Origin: Flexithrix dorotheae DSM 6795 | GTDB taxonomy: Bacteria > Bacteroidota > Bacteroidia > Cytophagales > Flammeovirgaceae | DNA: 56,053 bases | Reading direction: 5' to 3' | Assembly: GCF_000379765.1 (NCBI RefSeq) | Contig: NZ_KB903458.1 | Span: 1 to 56,053, forward strand | Shown: piece by piece, positions 27,001 through 35,242 of the stretch | How positions within the stretch are numbered: the first letter of the stretch is position 1 | How the letters are laid out: every line of letters starts with the position of its first letter | Notes under the pieces: model-generated | What the model was told of the DNA's origin: nothing | The model's input: the letters and a program-made list of their open reading frames with translations, nothing else | The model's database searches: none | Made by a program: the position numbers and the translations under genes

Positions 27001-28433
27001 CTGCTCTGACTGATATATTAGGTTTTTTACCCATGGCGATTTCAACCTCTGCCGGAGCAGAAGTGCAACGACCTCTGGCAACTGTAGTGATTGGAGGTAT
27101 GGTTACAGCCACATTTCTTACTTTGTTGGTACTCCCGGTGTTGTATCAATGGGTAGAGAAAAATAGTAATAATATAACAGTTCCCAAAACAGCACTTATA
27201 ATCCTAATACTAGTCTCTTTTTCATTATTACCAACTGGTAAAGTAAATGCCCAAAATTCAGATGGCAATGAAGTTACTTCATTAGAACAGGCTATTGAAA
27301 TTGGTTTAGTTAATAATGGAAATGTTCAAGTAGCAAAAACGCTTATTCAGGTACAGGAAAATAACAAAAAAGGAAGTTTGAATCCAGGAAAAACAGATTT
27401 TGGTATCCAATATGGTCAGTACAATAGTTTTGAAAATGACTTTGCCTGGGAACTCAATCAGAACTTCGAATTTCCAACTGTTTACAGTAATCAAAGCAAG
27501 CTGGCAAAGGAAAAAATTGCAGGTGCTGAAAAGCTTTTAAAGGTTTCTGAAAATGAGTTGAAACGTGACATTAAAAAAGCCTGGTATCAATTGGCATATC
27601 TAAATGAGCGACACGATTTATTGGTCTTTCAAGATAGTTTATATCAACGTTTTCTTCATGCTGCAAATATCAGGTACGAAACCGAGGCTAGTAGTTATCT
27701 GGAAAAGGCTACAGCTGAAACTAGTGTTATGGAAATCCAGAATGAATTACAATTATTACAATCGGATATAGCCACTCAGCAGTACCAGTTAAGAACTCTT
27801 CTTAATGCATCAGAAGAAATGAAGTTTATACCTGATGCCTTGGAAGAAAAAAGTATGACTTTGGTTGAGGATTCTGTACAATTACTCAATAATCCACGCA
27901 TGGATTATATCTTGCAACAGATTAAAATTGCCGAAGCAGACCAAGCTGTCCAATCTTCTAAAATGCTTCCGGGATTCTCCATTGGCTATTTCAATCAATC
28001 TTTAATAGGTGCACAAAATGCAAATGGAGACATAGCAACATCTTCAGACCGGTTTAGTGGAATTCAGGTAGGAATATCGATCCCGTTATTTTACGGATCA
28101 GATAAAGCCAAAGTGAAGATGGCAAAATTGAATGGTCAGATGGCTCAGACAAAAGCTGATTATTTCAACACTGTATTACATGGTCAATATGAGCAACAGC
28201 TACAAGCCGTAATTAAGTTTCGAAGTAGCCTGGATTACTACAAAGACAAGGCAATCCCACAAGCAGAGTTAATGATCCAAAATGCCCAAAAAAGTTTTGA
28301 AAATGGAGCCATAGGCTATGTGGAGTACTTTCAAGGGCTGAATCAAGGACTACAGTTAAAATTTTATTATCTCAATACCATAAATGGTTACAACCAGGCA
28401 GTTACTAACCTGGAATTCTTAATTGGTCAATAA
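24063..28433 (+). CDS. CzcA-type heavy-metal RND pump fused to a TolC-like outer-membrane domain
   Basis: 1456 residues. Residues 1-1035 are a full HME-RND antiporter (12 membrane helices, large periplasmic loops). The helix-4 motif AIDFGIIVDGAVIIVES (residues 398-414) is that of the CzcA/divalent-cation group, so Zn, Co, Ni or Cd is expected. After the last RND helix comes a short cytoplasmic segment. Then a second signal-peptide-like stretch (ALIILILVSFSLLPTG, ending VNAQ, residues 1042-1064) precedes a TolC/CusC-like domain (1065-1456, tandem long helices). The fusion is known in Bacteroidota. Its geometry requires cleavage or a membrane hairpin before the outer-membrane part. The adaptor follows 14 bp later. 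Confidence 0.9.
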   Translation: MINALIEFSIKNKLLIGFLTIILVVAGIWSTTKVPLDAVPDITNNQVQVITQAPNLGTEDIEQFVTYPIEVAMANLPGVIEIRSISRFGLSVVTIVFEDGQGTYLPRQLVAEKLTEVKEEIPKGFGEPSMGPISTGLGEIYQYTLKVDAEHKDQYTPTDLRTMQDWIVQRQMAMVPGVVEINAIGGKIKQYEVAINPDKLNAMGITTLDIFQALENNNQNTGGAYIEKDHHANFIRGEGLARSLNDLENIVVKNINGLPIRIKDVASVQHGSAVRYGALTQDGTGEVVGGLVMMLKGANSNDVISSVKERMELIQQSLPEGVIIEPLLDRSKLIAKTTSTVGQNLTEGALIVIFVLVFLLGNWRGGLIVASTIPLSLLFAFILMNAFDVWANLMSLGAIDFGIIVDGAVIIVESTVFLLHDRILKKQSINSELRDEVAYKASSKMMNSAFFGQLIILIVFIPILALQGVEGKMFKPMALTFMFAMIGVMILCLTYVPMMSAWFIRIGKQKKMMWGDRFVIWLENRYEPILGKVLKRSWLVVITSVLLLAIASITFSRMGGEFIPELDEGDLAFHAILKPGSSLTETIETTTKIENLVKQEFPEVEKIVSRIGVAEVPTDPMPMDLADVFVILKPKSEWVSASSKDELVEEMKKTVSQIPGVNYEFTQPIEMRFNELLEGVREDIAIKLYGEDINVLANKAEEVAKIIAGTQGIGDMRVEATKGLPQMTVVYNRNKLAQYGLNISDLNTILETSFAGGKAGVIFEGEKRFDLVVRLNEEHRKSISNIKNLYINVPNGSQIPLKEVAEISYEPGPMQISRDNTNRRIYVGINVRGRDVKSLVTEIQQKLNSSLELPPGYYVRYGGAFENLERATKRLQVVVPIALGLIFLLIFFALKSFRQSMMIYMAIPLAAIGGVFALWLRGMPFSISAGVGFIVLFGVAVLNGLVLIGGWNELKEEGVANLNDRIRLGAKRRIRPILLTALTDILGFLPMAISTSAGAEVQRPLATVVIGGMVTATFLTLLVLPVLYQWVEKNSNNITVPKTALIILILVSFSLLPTGKVNAQNSDGNEVTSLEQAIEIGLVNNGNVQVAKTLIQVQENNKKGSLNPGKTDFGIQYGQYNSFENDFAWELNQNFEFPTVYSNQSKLAKEKIAGAEKLLKVSENELKRDIKKAWYQLAYLNERHDLLVFQDSLYQRFLHAANIRYETEASSYLEKATAETSVMEIQNELQLLQSDIATQQYQLRTLLNASEEMKFIPDALEEKSMTLVEDSVQLLNNPRMDYILQQIKIAEADQAVQSSKMLPGFSIGYFNQSLIGAQNANGDIATSSDRFSGIQVGISIPLFYGSDKAKVKMAKLNGQMAQTKADYFNTVLHGQYEQQLQAVIKFRSSLDYYKDKAIPQAELMIQNAQKSFENGAIGYVEYFQGLNQGLQLKFYYLNTINGYNQAVTNLEFLIGQ

Positions 28434-28447
28434 AAAATAAGAAATCA

Positions 28448-29623
28448 ATGAAAACGAATATAAATATCTTTTTGCTATCAATAGTATTGATGGCAGCTTG
28501 TGGAAAATCTTCTGTGACTGAAAGCTCAGAGCATAATGAGGAGGAACATGCGGAAAAAGTTCATTTTTCCGTACAACAATTTGAATCATTAGGAATGAAA
28601 GTGGATACGATCCCATTTAGAAATCTCTCCACTTTCGTGGAAGCCAACGGGCAATTAGAAGTTCCTCCACAAAATGAAGCGACAGTCACAGCTATAATAG
28701 GTGCCAATGTAACCTCTATTAAGGTAATTGAAGGAGATAAAGTCAGGAAAGGTCAAGTATTGGCTTATATCAGCCACCCAGACCTTATTCAGCTACAAAC
28801 TGATTATGTTAATGCATGGAACCAATTTCAGTATTTGGAAAAAGAATATCAGAGGCAAAAAAAACTGTATAGTGAAAAAGTGGGTTCAGGAAAAGAGTTT
28901 CAGAAGACTCAAGCAGAATACCAGTCTATGAATGGGGCAGTTCATGGATATGAAGCACAGCTCCGTATAATGGGCCTCATAGTAAATAAAGTGAAAGAAG
29001 GAAATCTCTATGAACAAGTTCCTGTTACTAGCCCAATTGATGGGTATATTCGTCTGGTTGAAGTAAAAATAGGACAATTTGTACAGCCTCAAACCGAAAT
29101 GTTTGAGATCGTCAATATCGAACATATCCATGCCGATCTAATGGTGTTTGAAAAGGATATGAATAAAGTAAAGAAAGGACAAAAAGTAAAATTTAAGGTT
29201 GAATCCTTAATCGATAAGGAACTAGAAGCAGAGATTTATGCTGTGGGAAAGGCTTTTGAGCAAGATCCAAAAGCGATCCATCTACATGCAGAAATTGAAA
29301 ATAAAGCAGGGTTGTTGATCCCAGGAATGTATGTGAGAGGTCGTATAATGGTAGATAATATTGAAGCATTTGCCTTACCCAAAGAAGGCGTGGTGAGAGA
29401 TGGTGAAAAGTTTTATTTGTTCATGGTAGAAAAAGAAGTAGAGGAAAATGGTGAAATAGAATGGGAATTTGAGCCCGTAGAAATTGCTACTGGAAATGAA
29501 GATGATGGCTGGGTAGAGGTGAAGCCTCTCAAGACAATTGAAAAAGGGACAGTGGTTGCCTGGAATAATGCCTACTATTTGTTGGCAGAAATGAAGAAAG
29601 GTGAAACAGAACACGAACACTAA
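28448..29623 (+). CDS. RND periplasmic adaptor (CzcB/CusB type)
   Basis: 391 residues with a lipoprotein signal (SIVLMAACG, Cys at residue 18) and a His/Glu-rich stretch (EHNEEEHAEKVH) that may bind metal. The barrel-sandwich hybrid (GANVTSIKVIEGDKVRKGQV ... VTSPIDGYIRLVEVKIGQFV), a helical hairpin between its halves, a beta-barrel and a membrane-proximal domain follow in the usual order. It links the inner-membrane pump to the TolC-like domain. Part of the operon with the CzcA-TolC fusion. Confidence 0.9.
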   Translation: MKTNINIFLLSIVLMAACGKSSVTESSEHNEEEHAEKVHFSVQQFESLGMKVDTIPFRNLSTFVEANGQLEVPPQNEATVTAIIGANVTSIKVIEGDKVRKGQVLAYISHPDLIQLQTDYVNAWNQFQYLEKEYQRQKKLYSEKVGSGKEFQKTQAEYQSMNGAVHGYEAQLRIMGLIVNKVKEGNLYEQVPVTSPIDGYIRLVEVKIGQFVQPQTEMFEIVNIEHIHADLMVFEKDMNKVKKGQKVKFKVESLIDKELEAEIYAVGKAFEQDPKAIHLHAEIENKAGLLIPGMYVRGRIMVDNIEAFALPKEGVVRDGEKFYLFMVEKEVEENGEIEWEFEPVEIATGNEDDGWVEVKPLKTIEKGTVVAWNNAYYLLAEMKKGETEHEH

Positions 29624-29633
29624 AAATAACAGT

Positions 29634-30233
29634 ATGAATTTTTATCAAATATTTCTGCCGATTGCAACATTCCTTTATCTGCTATTGGTATTTGTCCTCA
29701 GGTCAGTTATTCTTTGGAAACAAACGGGTGTAAACCCGTTTGTTTTCGGAAATACAGAAAAAGCTCATGATTATATTGGAAGAGTTTATAAGGTGATGGT
29801 ATTGTTGACTTGGGTTTCAATCGGTATATATTCTTTCTATCCCAATTGGTATCAATACTTGATGCCGGTTGATTATTTGGACTTTGAATGGTTGAGAATA
29901 TCAGGTTTAATACTTCTAATAATATCTTTTCTCTGGACAAGTTTAGCACAACTCCAAATGTCAAGTTCATGGAGAATTGGTATTGACTATGAAGAGAAAA
30001 CAAAATTAATTAGTCATGGACTATTTAAATATTCCCGAAATCCTGTATTTCTAGGAATACTTATTTCTTACCTGGGTACTTTTTTGATTATCCCAAATAT
30101 CCTCAGTTTTTCAATTCAGCTGGTGACATTTGTTACGATACAGACTCAGGTTAGACTAGAAGAAGAATATCTTGAAAGTGTTCAGGGACAAGATTATTTA
30201 ACCTATAAATCAAAAGTTAGAAGATGGCTTTAA
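29634..30233 (+). CDS. Isoprenylcysteine methyltransferase (ICMT)-like membrane protein
   Basis: 199 residues from ATG 29634, preferred because the alternative start at 29601 lies inside the adaptor gene. There are four to five membrane helices. The C-terminus carries the family pattern: HGLFKYSRNPVFLGILISYL, then LEEEYLESVQGQDYLTYKSK and VRRWL. Members are SAM-dependent membrane methyltransferases. In metal operons of Bacteroidota and Proteobacteria they occur beside Czc pumps, with unknown substrate. Its stop overlaps the next start as TAATG. Confidence 0.8.
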   Translation: MNFYQIFLPIATFLYLLLVFVLRSVILWKQTGVNPFVFGNTEKAHDYIGRVYKVMVLLTWVSIGIYSFYPNWYQYLMPVDYLDFEWLRISGLILLIISFLWTSLAQLQMSSSWRIGIDYEEKTKLISHGLFKYSRNPVFLGILISYLGTFLIIPNILSFSIQLVTFVTIQTQVRLEEEYLESVQGQDYLTYKSKVRRWL

Positions 30234-31033
30234 TGAAAAAAACAACTTTTAAAATATCGAAAATGGATTGCCCATCTGAGGAGCAAATGATACGTATGAA
30301 ATTAGAAGGAATTGATTCAATTGAGCAATTGTCTTTTGATATTCCGCAAAGAAAACTGACTATATTTCATACAGCCGAAGTTGATCGATTCGAACAAAGA
30401 ATATATGATTTAAAATTGGAAGCTTCATTGATGGAGACGGTAGATGAAGAAATGGAAGTTCCAGCAAAAAATCAAGCTGAGAGTAATCAAAAAACGGCAC
30501 TCTGGTGGGTGCTCATAATTAATTTTGTATTCTTTATCCTGGAAATGACCTATGGTTGGTTATCTAAATCAATGGGATTGGTAGCGGACTCATTGGACAT
30601 GTTGGCGGATTCTATTGTATATGGATTGAGCCTCATGGCTGTAGGAGCAGCCATTGCCAAGAAAAAATTAGTTGCTAAGCTAAGTGGGTATTTTCAAATA
30701 GCCTTAGCATTATTTGGATTAATTGAAGTGATAAGAAGGTTTGTTGGGTTTGAGGCAATTCCAGTTTTCCAGACCATGATTATTATTTCTTTCCTTGCAC
30801 TAATTGCTAATTCTATATCCCTCTATCTCATTCAGAGAACAAAGAGTAAAGAAGCGCATATACAGGCTTCAATGATATTTACATCCAATGATATCGTTAT
30901 TAATTTAGGTGTAATTACTGCAGGTATCCTGGTTCATTTTACTTCTAGCAGGTATCCCGATCTGGTAATTGGTTCAATCATATTTCTTATAGTAATTAAA
31001 GGAGCAATTCGAATTCTTAATCTCGCAAAATAA
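30233..31033 (+). CDS. Cation diffusion facilitator-like transporter with N-terminal metal-binding-like domain
   Basis: 266 residues from ATG 30233 (TAATG overlap); ATG 30224 would add three. Residues 1-70 form a ferredoxin-like domain in which MDCPSEEQMIRMKL replaces the usual MxCxxC of HMA domains. Six membrane helices follow with the CDF signature SMGLVADSLDMLADSIVYG, including the two Asp of the transport site. There is no C-terminal cytoplasmic domain. Probably exports a divalent cation. The group occurs next to CzcD genes in Bacteroidota. Confidence 0.8.
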   Translation: MKKTTFKISKMDCPSEEQMIRMKLEGIDSIEQLSFDIPQRKLTIFHTAEVDRFEQRIYDLKLEASLMETVDEEMEVPAKNQAESNQKTALWWVLIINFVFFILEMTYGWLSKSMGLVADSLDMLADSIVYGLSLMAVGAAIAKKKLVAKLSGYFQIALALFGLIEVIRRFVGFEAIPVFQTMIIISFLALIANSISLYLIQRTKSKEAHIQASMIFTSNDIVINLGVITAGILVHFTSSRYPDLVIGSIIFLIVIKGAIRILNLAK

Positions 31034-31035
31034 TT

Positions 31036-31923
31036 ATGGGACATCATCACGATCATTCACACAATCATTCCGAGGGGAATGTAAAAGTTGCCTTCTTCCT
31101 CAATCTTATTTTTACTATTATTGAAATTGTAGGTGGACTTTTCACCAACAGTTTAGCTATTTTATCAGATGCTCTTCATGATCTCGGTGATAGTTTAAGT
31201 TTAGGGCTGTCTTGGTACTTTCAAAAACTATCGAAGAAAGGAAGAACGGAAAAGTTTTCTTACGGATATAAAAGGTTTTCATTACTAGGGGCTATTATTA
31301 ACTCTATTGTATTGTTAGTCGGCTCTATTTTTATTCTGACCAAAGCGATACCAGAGCTATTCAACCCAGGAGAAACCAACGCCCAAGGGATGCTTTATCT
31401 CGCCATTCTTGGGATAGTGGTTAATGGTGCAGCTGTATTCAAACTACGAAAAGGAGAATCGTTAAACGAAAAGGTAGTTTCACTACATTTACTAGAAGAT
31501 GTTTTAGGCTGGGTAGCAGTACTTATCGGTAGCATCATTATGATGTACATAGATGCTGCATTCATTGACCCTCTACTTTCTGTACTTATTTCACTATTTG
31601 TACTATACAATGTTTACAAAAACCTTCGAAAGAGTATGCTTGTGATCCTTCAAGGCATACCTGAAGAAGTGTCCATTGATTATATTGGAGAAAAGCTGAA
31701 GGATATACCTGCAGTAACGGATATTCATGACTGCCATATTTGGTCGATGGATGGTCAGTACAATATCCTTACGATTCACCTTCAATTGGATAAAGATTAC
31801 AAATTATCAGAACAGGTTAAACTCAAGGAAACTGTTCGTACTAAACTCAAATCTGAAGCCATCAATCACATCACTATGGAGTTTGAAGGGCATGATGAAA
31901 ATTGTGAGATGGAGGGTTGCTAA
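31036..31923 (+). CDS. czcD: CzcD/ZitB-like cation diffusion facilitator
   Basis: 295 residues. The His-rich N-terminus (GHHHDHSHNHSEG) is followed by six membrane helices with the CDF motif LAILSDALHDLGDSLSLGLS (transport-site His and Asp), and a C-terminal ferredoxin-like domain (VTDIHDCHIWSMDGQYNIL) for metal-dependent dimerisation. Zinc and cadmium are the usual substrates, moved from cytoplasm to periplasm, where the CzcA pump can take over. Two bases separate it from the preceding CDF gene. Confidence 0.9.
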   Translation: MGHHHDHSHNHSEGNVKVAFFLNLIFTIIEIVGGLFTNSLAILSDALHDLGDSLSLGLSWYFQKLSKKGRTEKFSYGYKRFSLLGAIINSIVLLVGSIFILTKAIPELFNPGETNAQGMLYLAILGIVVNGAAVFKLRKGESLNEKVVSLHLLEDVLGWVAVLIGSIIMMYIDAAFIDPLLSVLISLFVLYNVYKNLRKSMLVILQGIPEEVSIDYIGEKLKDIPAVTDIHDCHIWSMDGQYNILTIHLQLDKDYKLSEQVKLKETVRTKLKSEAINHITMEFEGHDENCEMEGC

Positions 31924-31981
31924 GTCAGACCTTATTTAATACCGATGGAGTTTTTAATTGAAAAAAATAGGATTTTTTATA

Positions 31982-33199
31982 CTAAAAATAGCTGGATATG
32001 CCTATCTGAAAACCGGCTGTTTTAGCTGCCGGATTGCCTAACAAATCTGTCTCCCACAGATACCGATAATTGGCACGAACCACAGTTTGAGATGAGGGTC
32101 TGAAGCTTAATGCAGGCACAATTGCCTGTACATCATCATGAATATTGCCTCCTGTTTCCTCGAATGAGCCAATATTGTAATCTACATGTTCCAGTCTCAG
32201 GGCCAGGTTAATGCTGGCCTTCTCCCAACCTAACATTTCACGCTTTAAAATGGTATAAACAAAATCTATAAATCCGCCTTGTTGTTGGCTTCCAAACTGT
32301 TGTGAGTAGGTAGCTGGAACTTCTACAAATGCCCATACCCATTCCCCGGTAATATTCAGGTTTTTTATTGCAGAAGTGTTCCAATCAATTGCCAAAACGT
32401 CAAGTCTCCTTTTCTGATCGAGCACAACTCCGTCTTCTTCGTATTTGTTATACACATCACCCATCCAGGAAAAACCAATTTCCCCGATTTTCCGGTGACG
32501 TATAGCAGTTTTTAGAGTGATAAGTGGTATTGCATTAAAATTATCCTCAAAACGATCTTCATTTTCTTTAGCTGCAGGGAGCCAGGTACGTCCTTTATTG
32601 TTTGCAATTATCTGATCATCAAAACCATTGGTAACATAAGCTTCGTAGGCCCATACCCATTGCTTTTGATAGGTTTTTCCATGGAAACCAAAACCAACAT
32701 TACTAAAAGTGGCCGGGATAATTGTAGTAGCAGAGATTGGTCTGTCTACAAACTCCCATTTCGGACCATCATGATTTTGATTAAATGCTCCAATCGGATT
32801 CATGATAATTCCTCCCCTAAAATTGAGTAAAGGATGAAATTCAAAATCAAGAGCCGCAAACTCAATATTGATTTCTTTGGTACCTTCTTCAAATTCTATT
32901 TCCGAGAGAAATTTGATTCGCTCAATGATGGTGGAAGATACAAACAAGGTCATTCTTGGAATTTTAAAAGAGACACCTTCGGAAATTCCATCAGAGACAA
33001 AGTATTCTCCTTGTGCTTCAACATAACCGCCAATTGCTACTGGAAAACTTCCTGTTTGGAGAAATGGTCGGTTGTAAACCGCATCCATGTTGAGTTGCAA
33101 CTGAGAACTATCTGCCTGCTGGGCATTGATAGTGTGATTTAAACAAACAAACACCAAAATGTAACCAGCAATGTTATAGATGGATGACAATATTTTCAT
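31982..33199 (-). CDS. Outer-membrane porin-like protein
   Basis: 405 residues with a signal peptide (AGYILVFVCLNHTINA). The body has long amphipathic strands (VAIGGYVEAQGEYFVSDG, INIEFAALDFEFHPLLNFRG) and ends in FQIGISSYF, as in a phosphate-selective-porin-like 16-stranded barrel. It is the last gene of a minus-strand operon with the dihaem and Rieske genes and overlaps the Rieske gene by 26 bp. Substrate unknown. In this setting it may give a redox-active ion or small ligand access to the periplasm. Confidence 0.75.
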   Translation of the reverse strand: MKILSSIYNIAGYILVFVCLNHTINAQQADSSQLQLNMDAVYNRPFLQTGSFPVAIGGYVEAQGEYFVSDGISEGVSFKIPRMTLFVSSTIIERIKFLSEIEFEEGTKEINIEFAALDFEFHPLLNFRGGIIMNPIGAFNQNHDGPKWEFVDRPISATTIIPATFSNVGFGFHGKTYQKQWVWAYEAYVTNGFDDQIIANNKGRTWLPAAKENEDRFEDNFNAIPLITLKTAIRHRKIGEIGFSWMGDVYNKYEEDGVVLDQKRRLDVLAIDWNTSAIKNLNITGEWVWAFVEVPATYSQQFGSQQQGGFIDFVYTILKREMLGWEKASINLALRLEHVDYNIGSFEETGGNIHDDVQAIVPALSFRPSSQTVVRANYRYLWETDLLGNPAAKTAGFQIGISSYF

Positions 33200-33602
33200 G
33201 ATCTGTACTTATTTTAAAAGTTTTAAGATTAGTTTCTGCTGGGCCTTGTACCACATTTCCCTTTGAATCAAACTCGCTCCCATGGCATGGGCATACTAGA
33301 TAGTGTGGTTGTGCATTTACCTCACAGCCCTGATGTGTACACTCCATCCAAAGTGCTATATAATCATCTGTTGAGAGCCTATACAAGGCAATGGGAAAGG
33401 CTAGTGACATTTCTCGAACCAGTACAACGTCTCTTGGCTTTTCTGTTCCTTCAATAAATTCCAATTTTGACACGGTAAGCCTATTTTCTCTGACTATTGC
33501 ATTTACCCGATGCACTGAACTACAACCAGTAAGTAAAGTTGGAATACCAGTAATTGCTAAACACGAACTTCCTGCGAGTTTCAAAAATTTTTTTCTGTCC
33601 AT
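33174..33602 (-). CDS. Rieske [2Fe-2S] protein, periplasmic
   Basis: 142 residues. A twin-arginine-less signal with lipobox (IPTLLTGC) suggests a lipoprotein. The Rieske cluster is bound by CTHQGC and CPCHGSEFD (Cys-His / Cys-His), the classic spacing of cytochrome bc1-type Rieske domains. It passes single electrons in the periplasm. Its stop is inside the porin gene and its start is one base from the dihaem gene's stop, so the three form an operon. Partner enzyme unknown. Confidence 0.88.
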   Translation of the reverse strand: MDRKKFLKLAGSSCLAITGIPTLLTGCSSVHRVNAIVRENRLTVSKLEFIEGTEKPRDVVLVREMSLAFPIALYRLSTDDYIALWMECTHQGCEVNAQPHYLVCPCHGSEFDSKGNVVQGPAETNLKTFKISTDHENIVIHL

Positions 33603-33603
33603 A

Positions 33604-34824
33604 TTAAAGTGCTTTTAGGAATGTCAAGAGTTTTTGTTTGTTAGTTTCATTTAACTGTTTAAAGTTAATCCTGCTATCGTTTGCTTCTCCCCCGTGCATT
33701 AAAATGGCCTCTTCAATGCTTTTAGCCCGGCCATCATGCATGAGAAAAAATTCACCTCCTTGCGAATCAGGTGAAAGGCCCAAGCCCCAAAGTGGAGGGG
33801 TTCGCCATTCAAATGTTTCTGCTGATCCTTCAGTTACACCATCGTCTAATTCTGGCCCCATGTCATGCAACAATAGGTCAGTATATGGATAGAATGTTTT
33901 GTTTGATAAGGCAGTAATATCAGATTCAGGAGTCGTCCATTCTGGAATATGGCAAGAAGCACACTGTATTTCTGTAAAAATTGACTTTCCTTGTAGTACC
34001 ACTGTGTTTTCTTCAGATCGGGGAATAGGCGCCTTTAATGTCCGGAGATAAAAGACAACATCACGGATCGTTTGATCGGAAACTTCCGGATCGGTAGAAA
34101 GCTGACTGTATGGATCAATTGGTTCAAAGGTAGAAGTAATACCCATGTCCTGATTATATGCTCCTACAGTTTGTTGAAGCAGATCAATTGCAGCAGCTTT
34201 CTTCCCAAATCGCCCAATGATTTTATCACTGATAGGCTCATGAATTGATTTCTGCTCAAAGTAACTTGGAGGAGTTACATAATTAGGCACCCCTGAAATA
34301 CCATCCCCATCTTCATCCAGCGAATCCACATTTTCCAGAATCTGTTGATCTGTAAGCGCGGCAAGAAACCCTAACCCTGTGACAGCTGGTGGAGTAAATT
34401 TCATAAAAGGAACACCATCAGGTAGTTTTTCAGGTTCAAAACCCGGAATAGCCCTGTTTTGTAGCTGGGGAGCACCTACAGCCAGATTTGTACTTTGCCC
34501 GGGAGATGTCTGACCAAACCTTGTAAGGGTCGTAAAGGGATGGCCCTTACCATCACCAGGATGACAGCTTCCACAAGAAGTAGCCACGAACATGGGGCCT
34601 AAGCCGCTTTCGGGTGTGAATATTTCGTCATTGAATGCGATATCTCCAACCAAAAACTGGTTTTGCTCTGAAAAAGAGAGACCTTCCATAGGTCCGTCAA
34701 GTAGCTCATTTTCGACTGGTGCTTCTGGAAAAACCTCATCACAGCCATAATGAACAGATGATACGAAGCAAATAACTAGTAAAATTTGCGATTTTATATT
34801 AGCCATAATTTTAAATATTGACAA
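33604..34824 (-). CDS. Dihaem oxidoreductase (DUF1111 / di-haem thiol oxidoreductase-like)
   Basis: 406 residues (about 400 if it starts at ATG 34806) with a lipobox (SSVHYGC). Two c-type haem motifs are seen: CGSCHPGDGKGHP near residue 79 and CASCHIPEW near 290. The surrounding sequence (FTTLTRFGQTSPG, MHDGRAKSIEEAILMHGGEA near the end) is that of the DUF1111/dihaem oxidoreductase family related to bacterial cytochrome c peroxidases. It would exchange electrons with the Rieske protein of the next gene. The sequence does not say whether the substrate is metal, thiol or peroxide. Confidence 0.88.
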   Translation of the reverse strand: MSIFKIMANIKSQILLVICFVSSVHYGCDEVFPEAPVENELLDGPMEGLSFSEQNQFLVGDIAFNDEIFTPESGLGPMFVATSCGSCHPGDGKGHPFTTLTRFGQTSPGQSTNLAVGAPQLQNRAIPGFEPEKLPDGVPFMKFTPPAVTGLGFLAALTDQQILENVDSLDEDGDGISGVPNYVTPPSYFEQKSIHEPISDKIIGRFGKKAAAIDLLQQTVGAYNQDMGITSTFEPIDPYSQLSTDPEVSDQTIRDVVFYLRTLKAPIPRSEENTVVLQGKSIFTEIQCASCHIPEWTTPESDITALSNKTFYPYTDLLLHDMGPELDDGVTEGSAETFEWRTPPLWGLGLSPDSQGGEFFLMHDGRAKSIEEAILMHGGEANDSRINFKQLNETNKQKLLTFLKAL

Positions 34825-34990
34825 CGCAAACTTAAAATTAGTTTTACTAAAATAAAAAATTAGGCGAATCTAAATTTAAAAAATTAGATTATTCTTGAAA
34901 TCCCAGATAGAAATAATAGGAGGTGTCTGGAAAGCATATAAATCCGTGGGATTTTGAGAAGTTGAATGATAAAATTAGAAAAAAGGAGAT

Positions 34991-35139
34991 ATAGAAGGGT
35001 ATTGAAAGGTGTTTTAATAAATACCAAGAGTTGTTGTGTTCAAAAACAATAAATTTATTGTTTTTGAACACAACAAGCTGTTTATCAATTAGCTATGAAA
35101 CTATACGACTCGACTCTTTTTATCTCATTGGTAAATCAG
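34991..35139. repeat. 149-bp repeat, copy A, flanking the mercury genes
   Basis: Direct-repeat partner of 37195-37342. Shared stretches include ATAGAAGGGTATT, TTTTAATAAATACCA, GTTTATCAATTAG and TTATTGGTAAATCAG-like ends. Overall identity is high at the ends and lower in the middle. One edge of the copy supplies the last codons and stop of a truncated flavoprotein gene, so it marks a rearrangement point. Confidence 0.8.
35031..35076. repeat. Perfect 46-bp palindrome inside repeat copy A
   Basis: Two 23-bp arms with no spacer meet between 35053 and 35054. The right arm begins TTTATTGTTTTTGAACAC. The matching part of copy B (about 37233-37280) is only imperfectly palindromic. No T-run follows, so a simple terminator is unlikely; a cruciform or protein-binding site is possible. 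Confidence 0.9.
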
Positions 35140-35242
35140 ACCTGGAATCTGTAACGGCAGTTTTTAGTCCTTTCTTGGCACATTTGTTAGCTATGGTCAT
35201 TCCTGCCATGCCTGATCCGATGACTATTACATCGTATTTCAT
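35120..35242 (-). pseudogene. Truncated FAD-dependent oxidoreductase (merA-like), N-terminal 34 codons
   Basis: Starts at ATG 35242 in an ATGA overlap with the stop of the GDCCVxC gene. It reads MKYDVIVIGSGMAGMTIANK, a Rossmann FAD-binding GxGxxG motif, to TDSR, then enters repeat copy A and stops after SDLPMR. This is the beginning of the pyridine-nucleotide disulphide oxidoreductase that usually closes Bacteroidota mer operons. The catalytic parts are gone, and no mercuric reductase is present in the window. Confidence 0.75.

Noticed and set aside
31924-31981. Bidirectional terminator between czcD and the porin gene
   Set aside because: The gap is AT-rich with short A and T runs, but I could not find a stem of convincing length.
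35031-35076. Palindrome as a rho-independent terminator
   Set aside because: The arms are AT-rich and there is no loop and no following T-run on either strand.
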